A stretch of 64,000 nt of DNA from HdN1 sp964473645 (GCA_964473645.1 CAYYPW010000007.1:124001-188000); one strand, 5' to 3'. Positions 33,169 to 42,774 are shown, counted from the stretch's first letter. Program-made: numbers and translations. The notes: a model not told the origin generated them from the sequence alone.

Positions 33169-36100
33169 TTACAGGGTCTGGATGGGTTGCGGCAGAGCAT
33201 CGCCGTTAGAACCATCAAGCCAATCGACTTTATTCATTTTGCGAACGATGACAAACTCGTCGCGGTTTGATCCTACTGTGCCGTAGTAATTGAAGCCGTA
33301 GCTCAGCTGGGCATATCCTCCAATCATGTGCGTCGGTTTCAGCACGGCGCGTGTCACCGAGTTGTGAATGCCGCCACGATGACCGGTAATTTCCGATCCG
33401 GGGGTGTTCACAATTTTCTCTTGTGCGTGGTACATCATTACCATGCCTTCCGGCACGCGCTGACTGACCACCGCACGACAGGCGATCGCACCGTTGATAT
33501 TGAACACTTCAATCCAGTCGTTATCGACAATGCCGCCTTTTTTGGCATCGATTTCGCTCATCCACACGATGGGGCCACCGCGTGAAAGCGTGAGCATGAT
33601 CAGGTTGTCGGTATAGGTGCTGTGGATACCCCACTTCTGGTGCGGTGTAATCCAGTTGCACACGACTTCTTTATTACCGTTGGGTTTGGCACCCAGAATC
33701 GGTTTAACGGTTTTCATGTCAACCGGTGGGCGGTAGGTGACAAACCCTTCACCGAACGCGCGCATCCACTGGTGATCCTGGTAGTACTGCTGACGACCGG
33801 TCAGCGTACGCCATGGAATCAATTCGTGAACGTTGGTGTAACCCGCGTTATAACTGACATGCTCGTCTTCCAGACCGCTCCAGGTGGGTGAGGAAATGAT
33901 CTTGCGTGGTTGTGCCACCAGATCACGGAACCGCAGTTTTTCCTCTTCCTTCGGAATAGCCAGATGGGTGTGATCAAGACCGGTGAATTCACCGAGCGCT
34001 TCCCACGCCTTGACGGCAACATGCCCGTTGGTTTCCGGCGCCAGTGAAAGAATCACTTCGGCCGCGTCGATATCGCTTTCGATACGCGCCATGCCTTTGC
34101 TGACACCTTCTTCGGTAACGGTGTAGTTGAGCTTTTTAAGGAAATCGACTTCCTCTTGCGTATTCCAGCTGATGCCTTTACCACCGTTGCCGACTTTCTC
34201 CAACAAGGGGCCTAAAGAAGTAAACTTCTTGTAGGTGTTGGGGTAGTCGCGTTCAACCACCGCAAGCGTTGGCATGGTTTTGCCTGGAATTGCCTCGATT
34301 TCCCCTTTTTTCCAGTCTTTGGCATTGAAAGGTTGTGCCAATTCCCCTGGGGTATCGTGTAAGGTCGGCACCGCGACGATATCTTTCTCGACGCCGAGGT
34401 TACCTTTTGCCACTTCCGAGAATTTACGCGCAATACCTTTGTAGATTTCCCAGTCGCTGCGCGCTTCCCATGCCGGATCAGTGGCAGCGGTAAGCGGGTG
34501 AATGAACGGATGCATGTCCGAGGTATTGAGATCGTTTTTCTCGTACCAGGTCGCTGTCGGCAACACAATATCGGAGTAAAGACACGTGGTCGACATGCGG
34601 AAATCCAGGGTCACAAGCAGGTCAAGTTTACCTTGTGCTGCTTCGCGCCATTTGACTTCCATGGGTTTTTGACCACCCTCTTCGCCCAGATCCTTGCCCT
34701 GCAGACCGTTCGTTGTGCCCAATAAATATTTGAGGAAATATTCATGGCCCTTGCCGCTGGAGCCCAACAAGTTGGAACGCCAGACGAACATATTGCGTGG
34801 GAAGTTGGCAGGATTATCGGGATCTTCCGAAGCAAAGCCCAATTCACCCGACTTCAGCTGCGACACCACATAGTCTTTGGGTTCCATGCCTTTGGCTGCG
34901 GCTTCGCGGGTGATTTCCAATGGGTTCCGCGACAATTGCGGTGCCGATGGCAACCAACCCATACGCTCGGCGCGTACGTTGAAATCCACCAGACTGCCTT
35001 TCCAATCATCGGGGTTGGCGAGCGGTGAGAGAATTTCGCTGACGCCAAGTTTTTCGTGGCGCCACTGGCTGGTGTGCAAGTAGAAGCACGACGTACTGTT
35101 TTGATGACGTGGTGGACGATTCCAATCGAGTGCAAAAGCCAACGCCGTCCAGCCGGTTTGAGGACGCAGCTTTTCTTGACCAACATAGTGTGCCCAGCCG
35201 CCACCGGTTTGACCGATACAACCGCACATGATCAACATGTTGATCAAACCACGATAGTTCATGTCCATGTGGTACCAATGGTTCATCGCCGCGCCGACGA
35301 TGATCATCGATTTACCTTTGGTCTTGTGCGCGTTGTCAGCAAATTCACGCGCCACCTGGATCACGCGTTTACGGGGTACACCGGTGATTTTTTCTTGCCA
35401 TGCGGGAGTAAATGGAATGTCTTGATCATAAGACGTTGCCACATATTTGCCGCCCAATCCACGATCCAAACCGTAGTTTGCCATAAGCAGATCGTATACC
35501 GTCGCCACTTGCACCGTTTGGCCATTGGCCAAGGTAATGCGTTTGGCCGGAACATTGCGCACCAGGATGTCTTCATGTTTGGAGTGTGTGAAATGCTCGT
35601 TCTCAACACCACCAAAGTAGGGAAATGCCACGCCGACAATGTCATCTTTTTTACTGATTAAACTCAGCTGCAATTTGACATCAGTAGCATCTGCGCCGTT
35701 TTTCTGCTCCAGATTCCACTTGCCTTTTTCACCCCAGCGGAAACCAATGGAACCATTCGGCACCACCAGTTGATCACTGTTTTCATCATAGGCCAGCGTC
35801 TTCCACTCGGCGTTATTGGTTTCACCGAGGGAATCGTTCAATTCAGCCGCACGCAAATAGTGACCGGCTTCGAAAGAACCGTCCGCACGTTTTTCCAACA
35901 CCACCAAATTCGGCATGTCGGTATAGCGGCGACCATAATCGACAAAGTATTCGCTAGGATTATCGAGATGGAATTCTTTGAGAATTACGTGACCGAAAGC
36001 CATGGCCAACGCGGCATCGGTACCTTGTTTTGGATTCAACCAGATGTCGGTAAGTTTGGCGACTTCTGAGTAGTCAGGTGTAACTGATACTGTCTTGGCA

Positions 36101-36921
36101 CCTTTGTAGCGCACTTCCGTGAAAAAGTGAGCATCAGGTGTACGCGTTTGCGGAACGTTTGATCCCCAGGCAATGATGTAATTGGAGTTGTACCAGTCAG
36201 CCGATTCTGGCACGTCAGTTTGCTCACCCCAGGTTTGTGGTGATGACGGAGGCAAATCGCAATACCAGTCGTAGAAACTCATGCACACGCCACCGATCAA
36301 GGAGAGGTAGCGTGAACCCGCAGCGTAAGACACCATCGACATCGCTGGAATCGGTGAGAAACCAAGAATGCGATCGGGGCCAAATTTTTTGGTGGTGTAG
36401 ACGTTGGCAGCAGCAATGATTTCGTTGACTTCATCCCAGCGTGAGCGAACGAAACCGCCCATACCACGCACTTCTTTGTATGAGCGTGCTTTTTCTGGAG
36501 ACTCAACAATGGATGTCCAAGCCTCAACCGGGTTTTGGGTACGGCGTGCATCGCGCCAAAGCTTCAGCAACTTTTTGCGCACCATCGGGTATTTAAGGCG
36601 ATTGGCGCTGTAAAGATACCAGGAATAACTGGCGCCACGTGCGCAGCCACGAGGTTCGTGGTTGGGCAGATCGGGGCGTGTACGCGGGTAATCGGTTTGC
36701 TGGGTTTCCCAAGTGACCAAACCGTTTTTAACGTAGACTTTCCAACTACAAGAACCGGTACAATTAACGCCGTGGGTGGAGCGCACGATTTTGTCATGCT
36801 GCCAACGTTGACGATAAGCGTTTTCCCATTCGCGCGATTCATTGGTCACGACACCGTGGCCATCGGCGAAGGTACCTACGTTCTTTTTAAAGAACTGTAA
36901 CCTATCTAAAAAGTGACTCAT
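33169..36921 (-). CDS. narG: Respiratory nitrate reductase alpha subunit
   Basis: NarG reduces nitrate to nitrite at a bis-molybdopterin guanine dinucleotide centre on the cytoplasmic side. The 1250-residue length matches Escherichia coli NarG (1247). The N-terminal FS0 cluster motif is His-x3-Cys-x3-Cys in THGVNCTGSCSWKVY, with a later cysteine in GCARGASYSWYLY. The molybdenum-ligating aspartate lies in SFYDWYCDLPPSSPQTWGEQ. There is no twin-arginine signal, as expected for the inward-facing enzyme. It starts 15 bp after a small unknown gene, behind GGGAGAGA. Confidence 0.97.
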   Translation of the reverse strand: MSHFLDRLQFFKKNVGTFADGHGVVTNESREWENAYRQRWQHDKIVRSTHGVNCTGSCSWKVYVKNGLVTWETQQTDYPRTRPDLPNHEPRGCARGASYSWYLYSANRLKYPMVRKKLLKLWRDARRTQNPVEAWTSIVESPEKARSYKEVRGMGGFVRSRWDEVNEIIAAANVYTTKKFGPDRILGFSPIPAMSMVSYAAGSRYLSLIGGVCMSFYDWYCDLPPSSPQTWGEQTDVPESADWYNSNYIIAWGSNVPQTRTPDAHFFTEVRYKGAKTVSVTPDYSEVAKLTDIWLNPKQGTDAALAMAFGHVILKEFHLDNPSEYFVDYGRRYTDMPNLVVLEKRADGSFEAGHYLRAAELNDSLGETNNAEWKTLAYDENSDQLVVPNGSIGFRWGEKGKWNLEQKNGADATDVKLQLSLISKKDDIVGVAFPYFGGVENEHFTHSKHEDILVRNVPAKRITLANGQTVQVATVYDLLMANYGLDRGLGGKYVATSYDQDIPFTPAWQEKITGVPRKRVIQVAREFADNAHKTKGKSMIIVGAAMNHWYHMDMNYRGLINMLIMCGCIGQTGGGWAHYVGQEKLRPQTGWTALAFALDWNRPPRHQNSTSCFYLHTSQWRHEKLGVSEILSPLANPDDWKGSLVDFNVRAERMGWLPSAPQLSRNPLEITREAAAKGMEPKDYVVSQLKSGELGFASEDPDNPANFPRNMFVWRSNLLGSSGKGHEYFLKYLLGTTNGLQGKDLGEEGGQKPMEVKWREAAQGKLDLLVTLDFRMSTTCLYSDIVLPTATWYEKNDLNTSDMHPFIHPLTAATDPAWEARSDWEIYKGIARKFSEVAKGNLGVEKDIVAVPTLHDTPGELAQPFNAKDWKKGEIEAIPGKTMPTLAVVERDYPNTYKKFTSLGPLLEKVGNGGKGISWNTQEEVDFLKKLNYTVTEEGVSKGMARIESDIDAAEVILSLAPETNGHVAVKAWEALGEFTGLDHTHLAIPKEEEKLRFRDLVAQPRKIISSPTWSGLEDEHVSYNAGYTNVHELIPWRTLTGRQQYYQDHQWMRAFGEGFVTYRPPVDMKTVKPILGAKPNGNKEVVCNWITPHQKWGIHSTYTDNLIMLTLSRGGPIVWMSEIDAKKGGIVDNDWIEVFNINGAIACRAVVSQRVPEGMVMMYHAQEKIVNTPGSEITGHRGGIHNSVTRAVLKPTHMIGGYAQLSYGFNYYGTVGSNRDEFVIVRKMNKVDWLDGSNGDALPQPIQTL

Positions 36922-36936
36922 TTCTCTCTCCCGTTT

Positions 36937-37194
36937 TCAAACTTTCACTGAGCGGGTCAACGCCCGTTCGGTGTTAACACGATGCTTTTCATTCACCGGA
37001 ATCAAAGCCGGTTGTTGCACACGCAGATCGGTGTAAAGGCCGTTGGTCAGCCCGTGCATACACTGCTGGATAAAGCGGTCTGCGCGCTGTGTGATTCGCT
37101 TGAGGATGTTACTGAGTGCAATCCCACAGGGTTCGCATTGATCGGCGCGTATCGCCTTGTGATGGCCGTTATACGCATCATCATTTCTTTGCAT
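36937..37194 (-). CDS. Small unknown protein, first gene of the narGHJI transcript
   Basis: This 85-codon frame has codon choice like its neighbours, AAGGGG before its ATG, and a stop 15 bp before narG. It begins MQRNDDAYNGHHKAIRADQC and is polar, with CEPCG (about residues 20-24) and one later cysteine. There is no signal or membrane segment. It begins 42 bases after the inferred FNR-dependent transcript start, the same leader length as narK1 has after its twin promoter. That spacing is the main reason to call it real. I do not recognise the family; the CxxC motif and co-expression make a nitrate reductase accessory role possible. Confidence 0.6.
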   Translation of the reverse strand: MQRNDDAYNGHHKAIRADQCEPCGIALSNILKRITQRADRFIQQCMHGLTNGLYTDLRVQQPALIPVNEKHRVNTERALTRSVKV

Positions 37195-37234
37195 TTTTCT
37201 GCCCCTTACATCGCTGCACATAATTTTGTTTCCC

Positions 37235-37434
37235 CGCAGTGAAGACTAGTCTCTGCCCGCTTTGAAACTTTTGATATGTATCAACACACGCATGGCTGTA
37301 TTCATTCAAAAGCAGGCTAAATACCTCCATAGAGGTAGCTAAGAATTCTTAGTATTTGCTTGTTTTAGAGATGATTTTTGACAAGCCGACAGAATGGTAT
37401 GCAAGGCATTGACTAGCCAATCCCATTAGGGGTA
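37235..37434 (-). promoter_or_regulatory. FNR/NarL-controlled promoter of the narG operon
   Basis: An FNR box TTGATatgtATCAA (37271-37284) is perfect. If it acts as a class II site at -41.5, transcription starts near 37236 and the -10 is TAGTCT (37248-37243). A 7-2-7 NarL site TACCTCC-AT-AGAGGTA (37322-37337, one mismatch) is centred at -93.5. A single heptamer AGGGGTA (37428-37434) sits at -195. The promoter before narK1 has the same elements at the same distances. No gene was found between 37195 and 37548. Confidence 0.85.
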
Positions 37435-37486
37435 TTCCCCTCTCCAAACCCCATACAAAACATAATAAAAATGACAGGTTACAAAC

Positions 37487-37522
37487 GAAAAAGAGGCGCA
37501 GTTTGCACTGCGCCTCTTTTTC
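37487..37522 (-). terminator. Rho-independent terminator after narK2
   Basis: A perfect 15-bp stem (AAAAAGAGGCGCAGT with its complement) and a TTGC loop end in a T-run on the minus strand, 27 bp past the narK2 stop. It separates the narK1K2 transcript from the narG promoter. Confidence 0.92.
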
Positions 37523-37548
37523 AATAACAACGTGCGTGAAGAGACTAC

Positions 37549-39204
37549 TTATGGGTTTTTGATATACGCATTTCTACGTAGGTAGAACCACCAGTTCAGC
37601 ACCAAACACACTGCATAAAATGCTGCAAAACCATACATCGCCACTTCTGGTGTACCGCCCTTCACTTGTGCCCCTATCACGATAGGTGCGACAAACGAGC
37701 CATAAGCAGCCACGGCGGATGTCCAACCCAAGACAGGGCCAGCTTGCTCGCGATTGTAGATGACGCCAATGGTGCGGAAGGTAGAGCCGTTGCCGATACC
37801 GGTTGCAGCAAATATCACAATGAAAAGCACGATGAACGCCAGAAAATACTGCTCTGGGGTTGCTGATGCATACGCCAACATCATGATGTAGCCTGCCAGA
37901 GCAGATGCAACCACCATAACCGCCGCGATAATCTGCGTTACGATAGAACCGCCTGCCTTGTCAGAAATCCATCCGCCGATGGGGCGAACCAATGCACCAA
38001 CAAACGGCCCGATCCACGCATAGGTCAATGCACTTGGTGCATTGGGATTAGCGACCCGCTGCATGACGCCATCGACCTCTACTGATGTAAAGCCAAATAT
38101 AACGGTGATGGACAGCGGCAGCGCCATTGAATAGCCGATAAAGGAACCAAACGTCAGTATATAAAGCACCGTCATCGACCAGGTGTGTTTGTCTTTGAAG
38201 ATGGCAAACTGACGCCCCATACTGGCACCGATACCCCAGGGCATGACGCGCAACATGAACAAAGTGGCCACGCAAATCAAGGCGATCACCACCCACATGT
38301 TAAGAATACCCAGACCACTTGGGGCAGGCAGGTAGAGATACAAGCCAATGCCAGCCGTTACAAATCCCACCAAATACAACATCGCCACTTTGAACAGGGA
38401 AGCCGAGGTGCTTTTGGCCTCTGGTGATATCGACATGATATTGTTCATTTTAAACCAGGCAGCGATTACCAGTGGCACCAGAATCAATACCCAGACAAAC
38501 CCAGCATTTTGAATCCAGGTAGGCGTGCCCTTGGCAATTTTTCCAATCAAGGTGCCACTGTCTTGCAACAGTTCGGTAGGTGCGCCAGCAATTGCGCCAA
38601 ACACGCCCACGGTCATTACCGCAGGAATCAAAATCTGAGACGTCGTTACACCGAAATTCCCCAGGCCTGCGTTCAAACCCAATGCAAGACCCTGTTGGCT
38701 CTTTGGAAAAAACGTGGAGATATTACTCATGGAACACGCAAAATTGCCACCGCCCACACCGGACAAAAATGCTGCCAACTGAAACATCCACAAGGGTGAT
38801 TCTTTGCTTTGCAACAAAAAGCCAGTAAGCGCAGCAGGAATGATCAACAACGCTGAGGTTAAGAAAATGGTATTGCGACCACCGGCCAAGCGAATCATGA
38901 AAGAGGCAGGAATACGCAAGGTGGCACCGGTCAAACCAGCGATGGCTGTGAGAGTGAATAAATCGGCCTGTTGAAACGGAAAGCCGACATTGAGCATTTG
39001 TACCGTGATGATGCCCCACATTAACCATACTGCGAAGCCGCACAGTAAATTGGGAATGGAGATCCATAGATTGCGATTGGCAATCTGCTTGCCTTTTGTT
39101 TCCCAGAACTGTTGGTTATCAATGTCCCATTCTTTGATGTCGCTTGTGTTTTTGTTCACCGGCGCTTCTCTGAAGCTACGGGTGAGTGCGGGGTCTGATT
39201 GCAT
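37549..39204 (-). CDS. narK2: NarK2-type nitrate/nitrite transporter
   Basis: This 551-residue major facilitator protein has about twelve membrane helices. A long N-terminal cytoplasmic extension contains WDIDNQQFWETKGKQIANRNLW, typical of the NarK2 branch that exchanges nitrate for nitrite. The signature glycine-rich nitrate motif is visible in SGVGGGNFACSMSNIS, and a second in AATGIGNGSTFRTIGVIYN. It is second in the narK1K2 unit, 68 bp after narK1 and behind a GGAG site. The gap holds a strong hairpin. It would import substrate and export toxic nitrite during nitrate respiration. Confidence 0.92.
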   Translation of the reverse strand: MQSDPALTRSFREAPVNKNTSDIKEWDIDNQQFWETKGKQIANRNLWISIPNLLCGFAVWLMWGIITVQMLNVGFPFQQADLFTLTAIAGLTGATLRIPASFMIRLAGGRNTIFLTSALLIIPAALTGFLLQSKESPLWMFQLAAFLSGVGGGNFACSMSNISTFFPKSQQGLALGLNAGLGNFGVTTSQILIPAVMTVGVFGAIAGAPTELLQDSGTLIGKIAKGTPTWIQNAGFVWVLILVPLVIAAWFKMNNIMSISPEAKSTSASLFKVAMLYLVGFVTAGIGLYLYLPAPSGLGILNMWVVIALICVATLFMLRVMPWGIGASMGRQFAIFKDKHTWSMTVLYILTFGSFIGYSMALPLSITVIFGFTSVEVDGVMQRVANPNAPSALTYAWIGPFVGALVRPIGGWISDKAGGSIVTQIIAAVMVVASALAGYIMMLAYASATPEQYFLAFIVLFIVIFAATGIGNGSTFRTIGVIYNREQAGPVLGWTSAVAAYGSFVAPIVIGAQVKGGTPEVAMYGFAAFYAVCLVLNWWFYLRRNAYIKNP

Positions 39205-39236
39205 AATGCATTCTCCAGTTTATATAAATTCGTATG

Positions 39237-39264
39237 AAGGCCTGGCAATCAGGTGCCAGGCCTT
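39237..39264 (-). other. Intercistronic hairpin between narK1 and narK2
   Basis: A perfect 10-bp inverted repeat (AAGGCCTGGC, 39237-39246, with its complement at 39255-39264) encloses an eight-base loop. No T-run follows on the minus strand, so mRNA stabilisation or processing is more likely than termination. Confidence 0.6.
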
Positions 39265-39272
39265 GCAAGAAG

Positions 39273-40589
39273 CTATTTGGTGTCGCCCTTGAATTTCGGG
39301 TCGAGCACGGCTTCGGGGAAATATTGAGGTCTGGCCAAATCTGGATGCTGTGATTTTTCCAGTTCACGAATCGCGTAGTGCATCCACGCCAACGATGCCA
39401 GCACGATCAGGAATAGCAGCATGAAGCAGCTGGTCCACACGCCGATAATGTCGTTGAGCGCACCGAAGGTGATAGGCAGAATGAAACCACCCAATCCACC
39501 GATCATGCCAACCACACCACCGACGGCACCGACGCGATCGGGGTAGTACACAGGGATATGTTTGTAAACAGCGGCTTTACCCAATGACATGAAAAAGCCG
39601 AGCGTAAACACGAGGAACGTGAAGGGCACGACACCCAATGCCAGGCGAAACGTTATGTCGCCTTTAACCCCATGCACCACATAGTCTGTCGCTGGGTAAG
39701 AAAGCAGAAACGTACAGATGACCGAGGCAATAAAAGTCCAGTACATGACACGGCGTGCGCCAAATTTGTCAGATAAAACACCACCCAAAACCCGAAACAG
39801 TGAAGCAGGAATCGAATAAGCAGCGCCAATCATACCGGCCGTTTTGATATCAAGCCCGTATACGCCTACCAGATAGCGTGGCAACCACAATGCCAACGCA
39901 ACGAACGCACCGAACACAAAAAAGTAATACAGCGAAAAACGCCATACCTGAATATTCCTGAGGGGTGCCAACTGATTGAGAAAGGGTTCTGGTTTTGCAC
40001 CACTTTTTCTACGTTCTTGCAGTTGTGGATCATCTTCAGTGCTGAACCAGAAAATAATAGCAACCACGACCAACGCAGCAGCCCACACTTGCGCCACCAT
40101 ATGCCAGCCGTAAGCCACCATGATCATGGGCGCCAGCATTTTAGTCACGGCTGCGCCGATGTTACCCATACCGAAAATTCCCAGCGCCGTACCCTGCTTT
40201 TCTTTCGGGTAAAACTTGCTGACATATGCAATACCGACTGAAAACGAGCCACCTGCGATGCCAACCCCCAGAGCGGCAACGAGATACATGGTATAGGTAT
40301 TGACTGTGGTAAGAAGATAGGTTGACAACGCGGCTGCTAGCATGACGCTAACGAGCATGATGCGGCCACCGACTTGATCCGTCCAAATACCTAATGCCAG
40401 GCGAATCAAAGATCCTGTCAGAATGGGCATCGCGACCAACAGGCCGAATTGTGTGTCGTTGAGTCCGAGCTCTTCTTTGATTTTTACGCCGATGATGGCG
40501 AAGATGGTCCACACAGCGAAGCAGACAGTAAAAGTAAACGTACTTACCGTCAGTATTCGGGCGGAATGCGGTACAACTGCACTGTTCAT
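39273..40589 (-). CDS. narK1: NarK1-type nitrate transporter
   Basis: This 438-residue, twelve-helix major facilitator protein fits the NarK1 branch that imports nitrate with protons. Nitrate signature segments are GVGIAGGSFSVGIAYVSKFY and GVVGMIGGLGGFILP. The start at 40589 (MNSAVVPHSAR) is chosen because GGAAGGGGAAG precedes it; an ATG 21 bases upstream contains that site within its own codons. It is first in a two-gene unit with narK2. Nitrate import by NarK1 can start respiration, after which NarK2 exchange takes over. Confidence 0.92.
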   Translation of the reverse strand: MNSAVVPHSARILTVSTFTFTVCFAVWTIFAIIGVKIKEELGLNDTQFGLLVAMPILTGSLIRLALGIWTDQVGGRIMLVSVMLAAALSTYLLTTVNTYTMYLVAALGVGIAGGSFSVGIAYVSKFYPKEKQGTALGIFGMGNIGAAVTKMLAPMIMVAYGWHMVAQVWAAALVVVAIIFWFSTEDDPQLQERRKSGAKPEPFLNQLAPLRNIQVWRFSLYYFFVFGAFVALALWLPRYLVGVYGLDIKTAGMIGAAYSIPASLFRVLGGVLSDKFGARRVMYWTFIASVICTFLLSYPATDYVVHGVKGDITFRLALGVVPFTFLVFTLGFFMSLGKAAVYKHIPVYYPDRVGAVGGVVGMIGGLGGFILPITFGALNDIIGVWTSCFMLLFLIVLASLAWMHYAIRELEKSQHPDLARPQYFPEAVLDPKFKGDTK

Positions 40590-40628
40590 TGTCTTCCCCT
40601 TCCAAAACAAACGAGATATTTGTTACCT

Positions 40629-40828
40629 CGCAGTGAAGACTAGGCGTCACCCCACTGGACACTGTTGACGTGTATCAACACATGTCTTGAGGGTATAATC
40701 AGACCCACCCACCAATACCTCTTATTAGGTATTTGTAGCTTATCTTTATCTATCTGTTTTATATGCATTTTTTTAACATTCAATAATCCCGCAACCCAGC
40801 CTTGCTCGTTACAATTCCATTAGGGGTA
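40629..40828 (-). promoter_or_regulatory. FNR/NarL-controlled promoter of narK1K2
   Basis: An FNR box TTGACgtgtATCAA (40665-40678, one mismatch) is centred at -41.5 from an inferred start near 40630, with -10 TAGTCT. A 7-2-7 NarL site TACCTCT-TA-TTAGGTA (40716-40731, one mismatch) is centred at -93.5. A heptamer AGGGGTA (40822-40828) sits at -195, in the shared 12-mer CCATTAGGGGTA. The same region also lies upstream of the divergent narX gene, so it may serve both directions. Confidence 0.85.
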
Positions 40829-40917
40829 GAAGTAATTACACCACGTTCCATTGATCTCGATTGCCGACTTTCACTTCATGTTTGGCTACAATGCATCAGT
40901 AACGAGGAGCATGTTGA

Positions 40918-42774
40918 ATGCGTCATATTTTTCGAAATTCATTGGTTATTCGTGGGGGGCTCGCGCTCGCATCCATTTCTCTTATCGCATTGTTCAATAT
41001 GTTTGCATCCGTTTTTGTCGCAGATCAAACACAGGGGGATGCCGCTGCGATAAACATGGCAGGCTCCTTGCGCATGCAGAGCTTCAAGATTGGCTACCTG
41101 CTAAAAAGTGCACAGAATGAATTCGATATCGAGGTCATCCGCCAAGAGGCGCGTGTGCTTGAAAGCAAATTTGCAAGTGAAGATTTGGCGTTTTTGGAGA
41201 AGAAGCAAAAGGAAACGCTCGCTGCAGAACGTTTCAAGCTGTTGCAAACAAAGTGGACCGAGAAAATACTGCCGGTGCTGAACGACAACCAGCTTGAACT
41301 ACGCACCATTCAACAACGATACGACCAGACCGTGTTCGATTTTGTTGATGACATCGATCAAATGGTAAAGCAGCTGCAACGAGATGCAGAACAGAAAATC
41401 AAGCTGTTACTGGGCATTCAGGGGGCAAGCATGCTGCTGACCGTGGTGGTCGTCTTTGTTGCCATGTCAAATTTGACCTCGAGTGTCGTTGCACCCTTGC
41501 GTAAGTTGGTGGCTGCCGCCCATGCCGTCAGCCGCGGAAATCCATCGGTACAGGTCGAGATTGATCAACATGATGAATTGGGTCAACTTGCACGAGCATT
41601 CAATTTAATGGCTGTAGAAATTGCTCAACACTATGCCGACCTCGAACGCAAGGTAGAGGAGAAAACAGCAGAGATCACCCGAAGCAACCGATCACTGGAG
41701 CTGGTCTATAACGCCACGCGTAAGCTCAGCGAAGATATTCACTCGCGCGAAATCATCGCAGGCATACTGCACGATCTCGAAGTAGCCACCAACGTTGAGC
41801 ATGTGTCGCTCTGTCTCAACGAGGCAACCCAGGAAAAGCCCTTCAGCCCTGTCGTGATCACTGATGAGGAACTGCAGACACGCTGCATATCAAGCAACTG
41901 TGACGAATGTTTCATGAACAGCGCCCGCCAGGCCAATTTTGGTATCAGCACAACAGAGCCCTCGTTTCCGATTCGTCAAAGCCAGGATCGCTTTGGCGTT
42001 CTGTTTGTACAATTGAAGCCGGATCAGCGTTTGGAGCAATGGCAAACACAATTGTTCCAGGCCGTATCGGATCGCATTTCTACGGCCTTCAGTTTGGCTA
42101 AGCGCGCCGAACAGGAAAGCCGTTTCATGCTACTTGAAGAGCGCAACACCATTGCCCGAGAGCTTCATGATTCGCTGGCACAATCGCTGTCCTATCTAAA
42201 GTTTCAAATCGGCCGACTGCAGATGTTGCAGAAGAAAAACACCTCTCAAGATGAGCAACAGAAAGTCATCATCGAGATGAAAGATGCCATCAATAACGCC
42301 TATGGTCATTTACGCGAATTGCTGACCACGTTTCGCCTGAAAATAAATGACCCCAGCCTTGAACAAGCATTACGCGGAACCGTTGCCGAATTTTCGCAGC
42401 GCGGCGAACTCAATATTCAACTTGATTATGGCCTTCGCTACTATCGGCTTACGCCCAATGAAGAGATCCATCTTCTGCAAATTGTTCGCGAAAGCCTGTC
42501 GAATATCGTGCGCCATGCCAAGGCCACTGCCGCCAGTGTTTCTCTTGAGGCATCGAGTGGTGGCGAACTGACCTTACTCATTGATGATAACGGTGTCGGA
42601 CTACAAAATAATCACGAGAAACTGCATCACTACGGTTTATCCATTATGAACGAACGCGCACGCAATCTTGGCGGTGATCTTTCCGTTGGCCCCTCTCCTA
42701 CGGGCGGTGTGCGCGTCCAAATGAAATGCCAACTCGATCTTTACAAAAAACTTATGGAAAATAAGCCATCATGA
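40918..42774 (+). CDS. narX: Nitrate/nitrite sensor histidine kinase
   Basis: This 618-residue NarX-type kinase has TM1 at about residues 11-35 and a periplasmic helical bundle with the nitrate-binding P-box DAAAINMAGSLRMQSFKI at 41-58. TM2 (about 162-184), a HAMP domain, a signalling helix and a GAF-like central module with a cysteine cluster (CISSNCDEC, about 322-330) follow. A HisKA_3 core carries His417 (ARELHDSLAQSLSYLKFQ), with an ATPase domain at the C-terminus (DDNGVGL). It binds nitrate outside and phosphorylates NarL inside. A GAGGAG site precedes the ATG, and its last bases overlap narL in ATGA. Confidence 0.95.
   Translation: MRHIFRNSLVIRGGLALASISLIALFNMFASVFVADQTQGDAAAINMAGSLRMQSFKIGYLLKSAQNEFDIEVIRQEARVLESKFASEDLAFLEKKQKETLAAERFKLLQTKWTEKILPVLNDNQLELRTIQQRYDQTVFDFVDDIDQMVKQLQRDAEQKIKLLLGIQGASMLLTVVVVFVAMSNLTSSVVAPLRKLVAAAHAVSRGNPSVQVEIDQHDELGQLARAFNLMAVEIAQHYADLERKVEEKTAEITRSNRSLELVYNATRKLSEDIHSREIIAGILHDLEVATNVEHVSLCLNEATQEKPFSPVVITDEELQTRCISSNCDECFMNSARQANFGISTTEPSFPIRQSQDRFGVLFVQLKPDQRLEQWQTQLFQAVSDRISTAFSLAKRAEQESRFMLLEERNTIARELHDSLAQSLSYLKFQIGRLQMLQKKNTSQDEQQKVIIEMKDAINNAYGHLRELLTTFRLKINDPSLEQALRGTVAEFSQRGELNIQLDYGLRYYRLTPNEEIHLLQIVRESLSNIVRHAKATAASVSLEASSGGELTLLIDDNGVGLQNNHEKLHHYGLSIMNERARNLGGDLSVGPSPTGGVRVQMKCQLDLYKKLMENKPS

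Noticed and set aside
40694..40699. TATAAT as a narX -10 element
   Set aside because: It is over 200 bp from the narX start and has no -35 at the right distance.
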